59,389 nt of DNA from JBLNBN01 sp050260015. Lineage in GTDB: Bacteria; Bacteroidota; Ignavibacteria; Kapaibacteriales; UBA2268. The position numbers were made by a program, and so were the translations under genes. Each line of letters opens with the position of its first letter. Positions within the stretch are counted from its first letter, which is position 1. The DNA is taken from the NCBI GenBank assembly GCA_050260015.1, contig JBLNBN010000058.1, forward strand, positions 1 to 59,389, given 5' to 3'. Under the pieces are notes generated by a model that made no database searches, was not told the origin of the DNA, and was given only the letters and a program-made list of their open reading frames with translations. Shown here one piece after another: positions 1 through 8,948 of the stretch.

Positions 1-624
1 GGATAGGATGAGGCCCGGCCCGCCGCCTTCGAAGGCGAAGTATGCCAGCGCCGCCGGCGGAAATGCCGCGACGAACTGCATCATGACAAGCAGAGAAGTT
101 TCCCCGCGGTCCTGCCGTCCGCGCGTAAAGACGTCCATGTACGTTATGTAAAACGCCCAAAAAAGAGTCGAGAATAGCGTTAATACGTCGCCGTAATTTA
201 TATTGTCAAAGTCAGGATTAGTAAAGAGCCACAGACCTACTGCAACTATCGCGACGCCGATCTTATTAAAAAGCGAAATCGGCTTCCTCTCTACTAACCA
301 GTAGACGAAAGGAGTCAAAACGACAGTAATGCCGGTAATGAACGCCGACTTCGATACGGTCGTCATCTTAAGCCCGTAAGTTTGCAGCAAAAATCCGCCC
401 CCGAAAAGCAGGCCTAAGACGATGCCATGCAGCGCCGTCGTTTTATCGAGCTTACGAAGATGCTTTCCAAAGAATATAAGCGACAGTAGTAGCGCGGTTG
501 TAAAACGAATAATGATATATAACGAAGGCGGGCAGAACCCCAATCCGATTTTCGTAAAAACGAACGTGCCGCCCCAAATGAACGTAACAAGAAATAAATA
601 TAATTCAGCCTGCCAGGATTTCAC
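1..624 (-). CDS. EamA/DMT-family transporter, partial (C-terminus off the left edge)
   Basis: This is an inner-membrane drug/metabolite-type exporter. I translated the minus strand from a GTG at 622-624, which is directly preceded by an in-frame TAA. The reading frame stays open for 208 codons to base 1. The start of the protein reads VKSWQAELYLFLVTFIWGGTF, with the WGGTF pattern in the first helix typical of EamA domains. It continues with alternating hydrophobic helices, including the segments ALHGIVLGLLFGGGFLLQTY and SAFITGITVVLTPFVYWLVE. About the first EamA repeat and the beginning of the second are present. Substrate cannot be told from sequence. GTG is the only start that fits the helix-1 pattern. 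The 210-base gap between it and the next gene is AT-rich and holds divergent promoters but no gene. Confidence 0.85.
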   Translation of the reverse strand, partial: MKSWQAELYLFLVTFIWGGTFVFTKIGLGFCPPSLYIIIRFTTALLLSLIFFGKHLRKLDKTTALHGIVLGLLFGGGFLLQTYGLKMTTVSKSAFITGITVVLTPFVYWLVERKPISLFNKIGVAIVAVGLWLFTNPDFDNINYGDVLTLFSTLFWAFYITYMDVFTRGRQDRGETSLLVMMQFVAAFPPAALAYFAFEGGGPGLILS

Positions 625-834
625 TTAGCCCCTTTTATGTTTTTTTGTAAGTAGTTTATTAATTTTCTATCTAATCTAAAAGGCAAAATTAGTTAAAATT
701 CTGCGCGCGCGTATTCTCCAATTTCAATCGTCGAAATTTTAAGTATTTTGGATAAGAAATAAAATTAATCCTTTGATAATACGATTTATTAATATAAATT
801 AGATTATAGTAAATATTCAAAAGCGATTACGACC

Positions 835-1863
835 ATGAAAAGACTTGTTACGCTTCTGGCGCTTATTTCATTGCTCTCGGCATGCGACCCCGAGATAAAA
901 GTAGTTGACCGCACGGATAAAAGCGCGACTTTATTAGTCAGCGACGGCGCGAAAGTATCTAAGACGTTAATGCCCGACGGCGGGATAATAAGCGAGGATG
1001 TTTACCTCGAAGCCAACTCCGAAGCGCTACCGGAAGGCGAAATCACTAAAATAGCCGCCTACCGCAGCTCGATCTTTATTTTCCAGTCTAAGAGCCATCG
1101 AATTACGGTAGTGGATCGCAATACGTTCGTAAAGCAAGCTACTATCGACTTCTCCGAAGGTTCTCTTGAACCTTCCGACATCTGCTTCCCCAACGCTACC
1201 GACGCTTACGTCAGCTGCATGGGTAGCGATATCGTCGCCCTGGTCGATATGACTAATTTTACAATAGCAAGAAAGATTAAAGTAGGTTCCGATCCCGTTG
1301 CAATAACCTGCCGGGGAAATCAGATTTTTACCGCTAACCGCGGCGACGGCACCGTTTCAATTATCGACTCGCGCACTCATAATCAAGAAGCCGTTATCCC
1401 AGTGGGTACGGCGCCTTCGTTCATCGACGTACGTCCCGACGGGAGGGAAGCGGTCGTTCTCGCGATCGGCGCCGGGAAGATCAAGGAAGAAGGCAAGACT
1501 GCGCCTGCGCTCTATTTTATCAACGTCGATTCGAGAGCTATAACGGCGGCCGTGCCCCTCGCTTTCTCCAAGGACGACGCCGCAAGCTATATGCCGACGG
1601 GTTTGGCTATTTCGTCGAAGGATTGGATATTTATTCCTCTTCAGAACAGGCTCCTCAGGATCGACGCCAAGAATCGCAATAAATTCTTTTCCGTCGTCAA
1701 CAAAAAAACGGACCTTGCTTTCTACGATAAATCGTACGATAGGATAATAACCGTTTCAAATACGGACAACAGCTCGACCATTACTGCCCGTAACGTTTTG
1801 ACCGGCACGAGCGTGGCCGACTGGAAATTGAATCGTCCCGTTCGGCTGTTCTTGCCCTACTAA
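835..1863 (+). CDS. YncE/YVTN-like beta-propeller lipoprotein
   Basis: This is a secreted, lipid-anchored protein of 342 residues. The signal peptide ends in the lipobox LLSAC, so Cys17 would be the acylated N-terminus. The body consists of repeated blades of the YVTN/YncE kind. Examples around residues 120-205 are VALVDMTNFTIARKIKVGSD and GTVSIIDSRTHNQEAVIPVG, each followed by an aspartate-rich turn. Such propellers usually bind ligands or proteins in the periplasm or at the surface, but no catalytic motif is visible. No T9SS tail is present. A strong terminator follows the stop codon, so it is probably a single-gene unit. Family assignment is fairly sure; function is unknown. Confidence 0.75.
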   Translation: MKRLVTLLALISLLSACDPEIKVVDRTDKSATLLVSDGAKVSKTLMPDGGIISEDVYLEANSEALPEGEITKIAAYRSSIFIFQSKSHRITVVDRNTFVKQATIDFSEGSLEPSDICFPNATDAYVSCMGSDIVALVDMTNFTIARKIKVGSDPVAITCRGNQIFTANRGDGTVSIIDSRTHNQEAVIPVGTAPSFIDVRPDGREAVVLAIGAGKIKEEGKTAPALYFINVDSRAITAAVPLAFSKDDAASYMPTGLAISSKDWIFIPLQNRLLRIDAKNRNKFFSVVNKKTDLAFYDKSYDRIITVSNTDNSSTITARNVLTGTSVADWKLNRPVRLFLPY

Positions 1864-1870
1864 TTAATAC

Positions 1871-1911
1871 GGCTGCGATTTCTTTGCTGAATCGCAGCCT
1901 TCTTTTATTTC
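1871..1911 (+). terminator. Rho-independent terminator after the beta-propeller gene
   Basis: A perfect 10-bp stem, GGCTGCGATT (1871-1880) pairing with AATCGCAGCC (1890-1899), has a 9-base loop and is followed by a T-rich tail. Confidence 0.9.
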
Positions 1912-1941
1912 TTCAGCATTATACTCGGATAACGCGCGAAT

Positions 1942-3177
1942 ATGCCTGCCTTTCCTTCGGAAGAACTTGAAAGAAATATAGCCAACCACCTGCTTCGTAC
2001 CCTTTTTGAAATAGGGCGGGATTTTAGCGGCTTGCTGCTGCGCGAGCAAATCGTAAAGACGCTCTCGCTTCATTTGATGGGGCAGTTGCTCGTAAGCAGG
2101 TTTTCGCTCTTTATGCCGGAGGAAGGGCGTTTCGCCTGCGTCGTCAATCGTCTACGGTTTGAACCTTCCCCCGGGGCGCTCCGCGAATTGCTCTCGGGCG
2201 ATCTTCGCCTGGCGGGCGCGGGAGGATTTTCCGATGAAGCCCGGAGATTTCTTACTGAATCGGGCGCAAGCGTTATTTTCCCAATGAAGGTCGGCGGCGA
2301 AGCGCGGGGATTGTTGCTCGTCGGAGCAAAGATGAACGGCGAGCCGTTCAGCGAGGAAGACATTCGGTTTATCGAGATCCTGGGCAATATAGCGATTTCC
2401 GCTTTGGAGAACGAAAGACTGTTCAAGGAAGAAATTACGAAAAAGCGCCTCGAGAGCGAACTCGCTCTGGCGCTCGAGATCCAACGCAATCTCCTTCCGA
2501 AAGCGCCGCCCGAGCTCGGCCGCTTTGAGATCTACGGCGAGAGCCAGCCCTCGCGGCTTGTCGGTGGGGACTACTTCGACTTCATTAAGTGCGGCGACCG
2601 CCAGCTAATCGCGATAGGCGACGTCTCCGGCAAGGGTATGCCCGCCGCGCTTCTAATGGCGAACGTGCAAGCGGCGCTTCGCGCGCTGGCCCCGCTCAAG
2701 ATAGAATTGCGCGAATTAGCGCGCAGATTAAACGAATTGGTTTACAGCAATACCTCAGCGGACCAGTTTATAACGCTCTTCCTGGCCGAATTCGATCCCG
2801 TCGCAGGCGAATTGATCTACCTCAACGCGGGGCATAATCCCCCGGCCCTATTGCGTCCGGGCGAGCGCCCGCATTTGCTCCGCGAAGGCGGCATTATACT
2901 GGGTTTCGACGACGCTCCCTACGACTATAAAACTGGCCGTGCGACGCTGCGAAGCGGCGACTTCGCACTGCTCTATACCGACGGCATTACCGAAGCTACC
3001 GGCGAGGGCAAAGAGGATTTCGGCGCGGAAAGATTGTTCGACGAAGCTCGCGAAGCGATAGCGCGCGCCCCGCATGCGACCGCCCGAGACGTGGCGCTCT
3101 CCTGTATTGCCGCCGTGCGCGATTTCGCCGATTCGCAGTCGGACGATATGACCATCGTCGTTTTAAAGGCTTTATAA
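1942..3177 (+). CDS. GAF-domain PP2C (SpoIIE/RsbU-type) serine phosphatase
   Basis: This is a cytoplasmic signalling phosphatase of 411 residues. Residues ~25-155 look like a GAF sensor, ending in the characteristic helix FIEILGNIAISALENERLFK. A short coiled linker (ELALALEIQRNLLPK) precedes a PP2C/SpoIIE domain at ~195-410. Metal-binding acidic motifs are visible: GGDYFDF, IGDVSGKGMPAALLM, LLYTDGITEA and the terminal SDDMTIVVLK. Family members dephosphorylate anti-anti-sigma (STAS) proteins in partner-switching systems. No STAS or anti-sigma kinase gene lies beside it, so its target is unknown. The ATG has only a weak ribosome binding site. A later ATG at residue 47 would destroy the GAF domain, so the longer form is preferred. 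Confidence 0.88.
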   Translation: MPAFPSEELERNIANHLLRTLFEIGRDFSGLLLREQIVKTLSLHLMGQLLVSRFSLFMPEEGRFACVVNRLRFEPSPGALRELLSGDLRLAGAGGFSDEARRFLTESGASVIFPMKVGGEARGLLLVGAKMNGEPFSEEDIRFIEILGNIAISALENERLFKEEITKKRLESELALALEIQRNLLPKAPPELGRFEIYGESQPSRLVGGDYFDFIKCGDRQLIAIGDVSGKGMPAALLMANVQAALRALAPLKIELRELARRLNELVYSNTSADQFITLFLAEFDPVAGELIYLNAGHNPPALLRPGERPHLLREGGIILGFDDAPYDYKTGRATLRSGDFALLYTDGITEATGEGKEDFGAERLFDEAREAIARAPHATARDVALSCIAAVRDFADSQSDDMTIVVLKAL

Positions 3178-3248
3178 CTCAATTTTTTTACATAATTTCC
3201 GAAACTTATTTTACCGCTTGCTTACTGCGACTTTTTTGGAGAACAACA

Positions 3249-4841
3249 ATGATTAAGAGCGCCGCGACGTTTATTGCCAGCGTCATAATTGGAACCGTAG
3301 GGCTGCTCGCCTACGGGCAGGAGCCGAGCGCTGGCGAAGCCGGCGTAGTTCAAATAAAGACCGGAGCCGATCGCCCTGCGCCCACGGCCGTATTCCCCAT
3401 TGCGGGTCGGGCCGGAAAGCGCGTCTCCGGGGTTGCGGATAACGCGCCCGTCAAGAGATTTAAAATTCTTCTGAAACGCTCCGCCGACGGGAAGACAGTC
3501 GCGAGAGCGGTCGCGCTCGATAGTTTTTTGAACGTCGTTAGGATCGACGGCTCCGATTGGAGAATCGTCGGTTTAAGCGGCGAGGACGCCCCCCGTATCG
3601 GCAAAGCCGATCCTATGCGCGGACTTGACGCGGCGCTGCTCGTGGAGCGCAGCCTCTGCTCGCGGGAAGGCGCGTACGCGGAAAGAGAGATAGCCGATTT
3701 CTTTACTGTATTGAATAACCAGGATAGAGCTTGCCTCGCAACTTTTAACCAGACCCCCAGGTTTAAGCTCGAGCTATCCGAAGCCGGCGCCGTCAAGCTT
3801 GCCTCGGAAAGAATAAAATTCGATAAGTCGGAGGGACTTTCAGCCCCGGACAGGGCCGCCGTCGGCGCGCTAAATTATTTAAAAGGTCGCGGCAACGGGA
3901 ATAAGCCCGTAATCATAATTATTTCCTACTGCCCCGATAACGCCTCCATGACGTTTATGCCCGAGGACGTCGAGAAAAAAGCCGTAGAGCTTGGCGCCCC
4001 GGTGTACGTAGTCGCATTCGACGAGGCGGCCAGCGATCCATGCCTGATGGACATAACCCGCAAGACGGGCGGCGAGTTCTTCGCCCTCGAAAGCGCCGAC
4101 AGCTCCGAGCTTAGCGAAACTCTAAAGGAAATATATCTTTTTGAAAAGTTCGCCGACGAGATCGAACTGCCGGCCGCTAAGGCCGAAAGCGCCATATCGC
4201 TACGCTGCAGATGCGATTCTTCAATAGCGCAGGCCATACCTTTCCGCGCGGAGGAACGCCTGGTGGCCGCCCCACAGGTCGCCGCCCTGTTTGATTTCGA
4301 ATCCGCGGCGATTTCTGCCCGGTACGACGAAAGCCTGCGCTCGCTGGCGGAGGTATTGATCGATAATCCTACTAAGGTCATAGAATTAACGGGCTATTGC
4401 GGCGCAGAATTGCTTGGCGGCGATTCCCGCGGCTTCCTCGCGGCGGAACGCGCCCAATCCGTTAAGCAAAAGCTCGTCGGCATGGGAGTTCCCGCCGCGC
4501 AGGTGCGATTTTCCGATTACCGATTTCTCTCGCCGAATGCGACTCCGCTTATTGCCAGTCCCTGGAGCGCGGAGCTCGAGCGCCGAGTGGAAGTGCGTTG
4601 GCTCGATCCCTCCCTGCTTCCGTACGAGCTCGTCGAATCGCTCTATGACAGCGAGGACGAAGCCGCCGCCCGGGTTAAGTTTTACGAAAACGAGGGGCTT
4701 CGCGCTTATTACGCCCCCATAATACGCGGCGCCAAGCCTACTTACGGCGTAAAGCTGTGGGGCTACGCCACGCAGGACGAAGCGCTCGAAGCGGCAAAAA
4801 ATCTAAAATCGCGCTTTAAAAAAGATTTTACCGTAAAATAA
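3249..4841 (+). CDS. Secreted VWA-OmpA-SPOR three-domain envelope protein
   Basis: This is a periplasmic or outer-membrane-associated protein of 530 residues. A signal peptide covers ~1-23 (cleavage near AYG-QE). Residues ~126-300 fold like a von Willebrand A domain: alternating strands such as VIIIISY and PVYVVAFD, and a terminal helix. The metal site is degraded to E133-x-S135-x-C137 instead of DxSxS. Residues ~345-450 are an OmpA-type peptidoglycan-binding domain, with NPTKVIELTGYCG, a run of ERAQSVKQKLV type and ERRVEVRW. Residues ~460-530 resemble a SPOR domain (YGVKLWGYATQDEALEAAKN). OmpA and SPOR both bind cell wall, OmpA the peptide and SPOR denuded glycan. The start has GGAG 8 bases upstream. 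Domain calls are by pattern; SPOR is the least certain. Confidence 0.72.
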   Translation: MIKSAATFIASVIIGTVGLLAYGQEPSAGEAGVVQIKTGADRPAPTAVFPIAGRAGKRVSGVADNAPVKRFKILLKRSADGKTVARAVALDSFLNVVRIDGSDWRIVGLSGEDAPRIGKADPMRGLDAALLVERSLCSREGAYAEREIADFFTVLNNQDRACLATFNQTPRFKLELSEAGAVKLASERIKFDKSEGLSAPDRAAVGALNYLKGRGNGNKPVIIIISYCPDNASMTFMPEDVEKKAVELGAPVYVVAFDEAASDPCLMDITRKTGGEFFALESADSSELSETLKEIYLFEKFADEIELPAAKAESAISLRCRCDSSIAQAIPFRAEERLVAAPQVAALFDFESAAISARYDESLRSLAEVLIDNPTKVIELTGYCGAELLGGDSRGFLAAERAQSVKQKLVGMGVPAAQVRFSDYRFLSPNATPLIASPWSAELERRVEVRWLDPSLLPYELVESLYDSEDEAAARVKFYENEGLRAYYAPIIRGAKPTYGVKLWGYATQDEALEAAKNLKSRFKKDFTVK

Positions 4842-4908
4842 TTTCACGTCCTGATCTTTTATTCTTTCTTTAAACAGCGCATTTACTTTCTCAAGTAGGA
4901 CACACAAT

Positions 4909-6093
4909 ATGAAACTCGACGAAATTCAACAAGCTTTAAAGGAAGCCGGCTTGGACGGCTGGCTATTCTACGACTTCCACAATCGCGACCAGATAGCGGC
5001 GCGCATTCTCTCCATCGACCGCGCGCGGTTCGCCTCGCGCAGGTGGTTTTACTTTATCCCCGCCGAGGGCGCTCCCCAGAAGCTCGTGCATCGCATAGAG
5101 CCGTGGCGCCTGGATCATCTCCCCGGGGATAAGCGCGTCTACCTGCCCTGGCAGCAGCAGCACGCCCTGCTCCGCGAATCGCTCGGCTCGGCGAAGAAGG
5201 TGGCTATGCAGTACTCGCCCAATAACGCCATTCCCTACGTCTCGATCGTGGACGCGGGCACGGTCGAACTCGTCGAGAGCTTCGGCGTCGAAGTCGTCAG
5301 CTCGGCTAATCTCGTCAGCCGCTTTGAATCGTACCTCTCCGACGACGATAAGAAGAGCCACTTCGAGGCCGGCGAAATCATGCAATTCGTAAAGGACGAA
5401 ACCTTCCGCGAGATCGGCCGACGCATTAAGAACGGCGAACGCCCGAAGGAATTCGAGATACAGTCCTTCATGCACGACCTGATGCGCGAGCGCGGCATGC
5501 ATTGGGACGACGGCCCAATCGTCGCAATTAACGAGCACGCGGCGGACCCGCACTTCGAGCCCACCCCCGAAAACAGCTTCGAGATGAAGGAAGGCGACCT
5601 CGTGTTGCTCGATCTCTGGGCTAAAAAAGCGCAGCCGGGAGCCATTTACTACGACATTACCTGGATGGGCTTCATAGGCAAGGAAGTTCCGGCCCGCATA
5701 GAAGAAATATTCCAGATTGCGGCAAAAGCGCGCGACGCGGCTCATCAATTCGTCGCTTCGCGATTCGAATCGAAAACTCCCGTCCATGGCTGGGAAGTCG
5801 ACGACGTCTGCCGCAAGGTAATCGACGACGCCGGTTATGGAGAGTATTTTACTCACCGCACCGGCCATAACATCGGCGAGGAAGTTCATGGCAACGGGAC
5901 TCATATCGACAATCTTGAGACCAAAGATGAACGGGAAATAATACCCGGTTCCTGCTTCTCGATTGAGCCGGGCATATATATGGAAGAAGAAAAAATAGGT
6001 TTCCGCACGGAAATCGACGTCTTCGTTACCCCCGAGGGCAAGGTCGAAGTTAGCGGCGCCGTGCAGCGGCAAGTCGTTGCAATACTTGCGTAA
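4909..6093 (+). CDS. M24 family Xaa-Pro aminopeptidase-like metallopeptidase
   Basis: This protein of 394 residues is a dinuclear-metal pita-bread peptidase of the aminopeptidase P/prolidase kind. An N-terminal creatinase-like domain covers ~1-155 and the catalytic domain follows. The expected metal ligands appear in order: Asp in LLDLWAK, Asp in YYDITWMGF, His in HRTGHNIGEEVHGNG, Glu in SIEPGIY and Glu in FRTEIDV. These enzymes remove N-terminal residues preceding proline, normally in the cytoplasm. No signal peptide is visible. Upstream GTAGGA supports the ATG. The large opposite-strand open frame across this gene is a codon-bias shadow. Confidence 0.88.
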   Translation: MKLDEIQQALKEAGLDGWLFYDFHNRDQIAARILSIDRARFASRRWFYFIPAEGAPQKLVHRIEPWRLDHLPGDKRVYLPWQQQHALLRESLGSAKKVAMQYSPNNAIPYVSIVDAGTVELVESFGVEVVSSANLVSRFESYLSDDDKKSHFEAGEIMQFVKDETFREIGRRIKNGERPKEFEIQSFMHDLMRERGMHWDDGPIVAINEHAADPHFEPTPENSFEMKEGDLVLLDLWAKKAQPGAIYYDITWMGFIGKEVPARIEEIFQIAAKARDAAHQFVASRFESKTPVHGWEVDDVCRKVIDDAGYGEYFTHRTGHNIGEEVHGNGTHIDNLETKDEREIIPGSCFSIEPGIYMEEEKIGFRTEIDVFVTPEGKVEVSGAVQRQVVAILA

Positions 6094-6125
6094 GCTTATT
6101 AAAATTTAATTGTCTCCGAACGCTA

Positions 6126-6141
6126 TAATTTTGTAATTTTG
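6126..6141 (+). promoter_or_regulatory. Candidate tandem -7 promoter boxes (TAATTTTG twice)
   Basis: Two back-to-back TAATTTTG boxes fit the Bacteroidota -7 consensus TAnnTTTG. They lie 40-55 bases before the GTG of the next gene. No clear -33 TTTG is seen at the right distance. Confidence 0.45.
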
Positions 6142-6182
6142 TATCCGTTTATAGCTGTATGAATTTGATATGAATTGATAAA

Positions 6183-7322
6183 GTGGATTCAAAAAACTCA
6201 AAAAGAATTGTTGCGCTGGACCTTGCTCGCTGCCTTGCAATGATCATGATGATCCAGGGGCACACGGTCTTCGCTTTGGTATCGCCGGAGGCAATAGACA
6301 TCTCCCAATTCCCGTGGAACGTATGGAACTTTCTGCGCGGAGTTACCGCTCCAATATTCTTGCTGGTTTCCGGCGCGTCGCATGTTTTTGCAAATAAGCG
6401 GGCGCCGGACGGCTCTTTGCCCATGGCGACGTTCAAGCGCCGCGTCCGCATGTCCTTAATGCTTATGGCCGTCGGCTACATCCTCGTCTTCCCGGCCGAG
6501 AAGATCTACGACCTCCCGTTTATCGATCCGTCGTACTTCCAGCCGTTCTTCAGCGTTAATATACTCCAGCTCTTCGGCGTTTCGCTGTTTATGCTGACCC
6601 TACTGTTTTACTTCACCCGCTCGGACAGGCAGGTGGCCGTCGGCTCGCTTATCATTGCGAGCGCTATAACTATGCTTACGCCGGCCGTCCACGCTATCGA
6701 TTGGTTCTCTATTTTGCCCAACCCGATAGCTTCCTATTTCTCGCTTGAGCGCGGCTCGATATTCGTTATCTTCCCGTTCACTGCGTTCTTGTTCTATGGC
6801 GCGGCGCTGGGTATATTTCTTAAAAACGTTGAACCGGCCAAAAGGAACGCGCTTATTATTAAATGGGGCGGGCTCGCCGGAATTGCCATATTTGCGATTG
6901 GCTACCCTATTTCGCTCATTTTCAGCAATAACCCCTTCCTCTACTTCGACGCTCTAAAGGTCGATCCGGGATTGGTATTTATGCGCCTCGGTCTCGTGCT
7001 TATGGCTATTTGGTTTGCGGCCGTCGTTTATTCGCAAACTCCTAAGATGGGCGAGTACTATTCAATACTCGGCAAAAAGGCTCTCTATATTTACGTAATT
7101 CACCTGCTGCTGATCTACGGCACGCCGGTCTTCCCGGGTTTCGAGGACTTCTACTTCCGCAACCTAACGGTCCCGCAATCTTTCGCCGCCGCCGCTATCG
7201 TTATTTCGGCTACGCTCGGGATTACGTTCGCTCTAGATTATTACCAGAAGACCTCGCGCCGCGCGAACGATCTATTCCGATATTCGCTCACGGCGTACCT
7301 GATCTACGTTTTCTTTATTTAA
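6183..7322 (+). CDS. DUF1624/heparan-alpha-glucosaminide acetyltransferase-like membrane protein
   Basis: This is a polytopic inner-membrane protein of 379 residues with about 10-11 hydrophobic helices. The N-terminal pattern RIVALDLARCLAMIMMIQGH, followed by FLRGVTAPIFLLVSGAS, is the hallmark of the HGSNAT/DUF1624/YeiB acyltransferase group. The conserved His in the first helix is the presumed acetyl acceptor. Such proteins transfer acyl groups across the membrane to sugars or unknown acceptors. Translation must start at GTG, because nearby upstream ATGs run into stops at once. The gene ends at a terminator shared with the convergent fumarase gene. Substrate is unknown. Confidence 0.78.
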   Translation: MDSKNSKRIVALDLARCLAMIMMIQGHTVFALVSPEAIDISQFPWNVWNFLRGVTAPIFLLVSGASHVFANKRAPDGSLPMATFKRRVRMSLMLMAVGYILVFPAEKIYDLPFIDPSYFQPFFSVNILQLFGVSLFMLTLLFYFTRSDRQVAVGSLIIASAITMLTPAVHAIDWFSILPNPIASYFSLERGSIFVIFPFTAFLFYGAALGIFLKNVEPAKRNALIIKWGGLAGIAIFAIGYPISLIFSNNPFLYFDALKVDPGLVFMRLGLVLMAIWFAAVVYSQTPKMGEYYSILGKKALYIYVIHLLLIYGTPVFPGFEDFYFRNLTVPQSFAAAAIVISATLGITFALDYYQKTSRRANDLFRYSLTAYLIYVFFI

Positions 7323-7350
7323 ATCGCTAAAGTAAGATATTAATAGAAAA

Positions 7351-7377
7351 GGCAGCCTCTCGAGGGGCTGCCTTTTT
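7351..7377. terminator. Bidirectional terminator between convergent genes
   Basis: GGCAGCC (7351-7357) pairs with GGCTGCC (7366-7372). A T-run follows on the plus strand and an A-run precedes it, so it can serve both the membrane protein gene and fumC. Confidence 0.88.
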
Positions 7378-7396
7378 CATTTTTAAGTAATTCCGA

Positions 7397-8806
7397 TTAT
7401 TGGCCGTTGACGTCTTCCCAGTTCGGGGAGGTCATCTTGTCGGGCCTCACGAGCTTGTCGAATCTCTCCTCGGTGAGGATGCCGAGCTCGACCGCCGCCT
7501 GCCTAAGCGTCAGGTTCATCTTGTGCGCGTGCTTGGCGATCTTAGCCGCGTTATCGTATCCTATATAGGGGTTTAGCGCCGTTACGAGCATAAGAGTGTC
7601 GTCGAGGTAATGCTTGATCTTTTCCTCGTTCGCGGTGATGCCCATAGCGCAGTGCACGTTGAACATATTGCAGGTGTCGGCGAGCAAGCGCACGCTCTGC
7701 AGGAAATTATAGATGATCACCGGCTTAAACACGTTTAGCTCGAAATTGCCCTGGGAGCCGCCGAAGTTTATCGCGGCGTCGTTGCCGAACACCTGGACGG
7801 CGACCATCGTCATCGCTTCCGATTGCGTCGGGTTTACCTTCCCGGGCATTATTGAGCTGCCCGGCTCGTTCTCGGGTATGACGAGCTCGCCCAGGCCGCA
7901 ACGCGGGCCGGACGCGAGCCATCGAATGTCGTTGGCTATCTTCATCAGCGAAGCGGCGAGCGTCTTCAATGCGCCGTGCGCGAAGACGAGAGCGTCGTGG
8001 CTGGCGAGAGCCTCGAATTTGTTCGGCGCGCTCTCGAACGGGAGCTCCGTTAGTTCCGCTATCTTCCTGGCGGCAAGACGAGCGAAGTCCGCATGCGAGT
8101 TCAGGCCAGTTCCGACGGCCGTTCCGCCGAGCGCTAATTTATAAATGCCGGGAAGCGTCATCTCGATGCGGCCCATGTCGTAATCGAGCTGCGTAACGTA
8201 TGCGGAGAACTCCTGCCCGAGCGTCAACGGCACCGCGTCCTGCAGGTGCGTGCGCCCTACTTTAATTATATCGGCGAAGCGCTCGCTCTTCTTGTTTAAA
8301 GTTACCCTTAAAGCCTTTACGGCAGGAATTAGCTTATGCACGATCTCCTGGGCGGCCGCAATGTGCATCGCCGTCGGGAACGTGTCGTTGGAGCTCTGCG
8401 AAGCGTTGACGTGGTCGTTCGGGTGCACGGGGGTCTTGCTGCCAAGCGTTCCGCCGGCCATCTCGATAGCGCGGTTGGCTATTACTTCGTTTGAGTTCAT
8501 GTTCGATTGCGTGCCCGAACCCGTCTGCCAAACCGAGAGAGGGAAGTGCTCGTCGAGCTTGCCGGCGATAACTTCGTCGGCGGCGCGAACTATAAGGTCG
8601 GCTATGTCGCCCCGTAGGACGCCTAATTCTTTATTTGCCAGCGCGGCCGATTTCTTTAAGATACCCATCGCGCGGATTAGCTCGCGGGGCATTTTTTCAA
8701 TTCCTATATCAAAATGAATTAAAGATCTGGCGGATTGAGCCCCGTAGTAAACGTTCTCCGGCACCTGTATTTCGCCCATTGAATCCCGTTCAATGCGTGT
8801 CTTCAT
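7397..8806 (-). CDS. fumC: Class II fumarate hydratase
   Basis: Fumarase interconverts fumarate and L-malate in the TCA cycle. The protein has 469 residues, the normal size for the oxygen-stable, iron-independent class II enzyme. The family signature GSSIMPGKVNPTQSEA, in the mobile active-site loop, is intact. So are GSGTQSNMNSNEVIANRA and the HPNDHVNASQSSND substrate-binding segment with its catalytic His. The C-terminal sequence LTEERFDKLVRPDKMTSPN is also typical. Aspartase belongs to the same superfamily, but these motifs match fumarase better. It is a stand-alone gene with its own candidate promoter and a terminator shared with the converging neighbour. Confidence 0.96.
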   Translation of the reverse strand: MKTRIERDSMGEIQVPENVYYGAQSARSLIHFDIGIEKMPRELIRAMGILKKSAALANKELGVLRGDIADLIVRAADEVIAGKLDEHFPLSVWQTGSGTQSNMNSNEVIANRAIEMAGGTLGSKTPVHPNDHVNASQSSNDTFPTAMHIAAAQEIVHKLIPAVKALRVTLNKKSERFADIIKVGRTHLQDAVPLTLGQEFSAYVTQLDYDMGRIEMTLPGIYKLALGGTAVGTGLNSHADFARLAARKIAELTELPFESAPNKFEALASHDALVFAHGALKTLAASLMKIANDIRWLASGPRCGLGELVIPENEPGSSIMPGKVNPTQSEAMTMVAVQVFGNDAAINFGGSQGNFELNVFKPVIIYNFLQSVRLLADTCNMFNVHCAMGITANEEKIKHYLDDTLMLVTALNPYIGYDNAAKIAKHAHKMNLTLRQAAVELGILTEERFDKLVRPDKMTSPNWEDVNGQ

Positions 8807-8834
8807 CTTGTCTCCGATTATTCTGGATAAAAAA

Positions 8835-8851
8835 GCAAATTAACAAAATTA
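8835..8851 (-). promoter_or_regulatory. Candidate fumC promoter -7 boxes
   Basis: On the minus strand, TAATTTTG (8851-8844) and TAATTTGC (8842-8835) sit in tandem about 30-45 bases before the fumC ATG. They match the same AT-rich box seen before several other genes here. No convincing -33 element is seen. Confidence 0.45.
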
Positions 8852-8889
8852 ATGTACCCGGCTTCGAAATTCTCTCGCATTATTTTTCG

Positions 8890-8898
8890 TATATTGCG
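8890..8898 (+). promoter_or_regulatory. Candidate aldehyde dehydrogenase promoter -7 box
   Basis: TATATTGCG fits TAnnTTG(C), 50 bases before the dehydrogenase start, in the gap between the divergent fumC and aldehyde dehydrogenase genes. Confidence 0.35.
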
Positions 8899-8948
8899 AT
8901 TTAAACTGACCTTAATTTAATAAAATTCTAAATAATCCGGAGCCTTCA

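Noticed and set aside
1864..2073. 69-codon minus-strand frame covering the terminator and the start of the phosphatase gene
   Set aside because: It runs through a perfect terminator hairpin and gives a low-complexity product with no conserved features.
4963..6072. 369-codon open frame on the minus strand across the M24 peptidase gene
   Set aside because: The plus-strand protein has all metal ligands in order. The reverse frame gives no recognisable protein and is a by-product of codon bias, as are similar frames over the aldehyde dehydrogenase, L2, EF-Tu and dehydrogenase genes.
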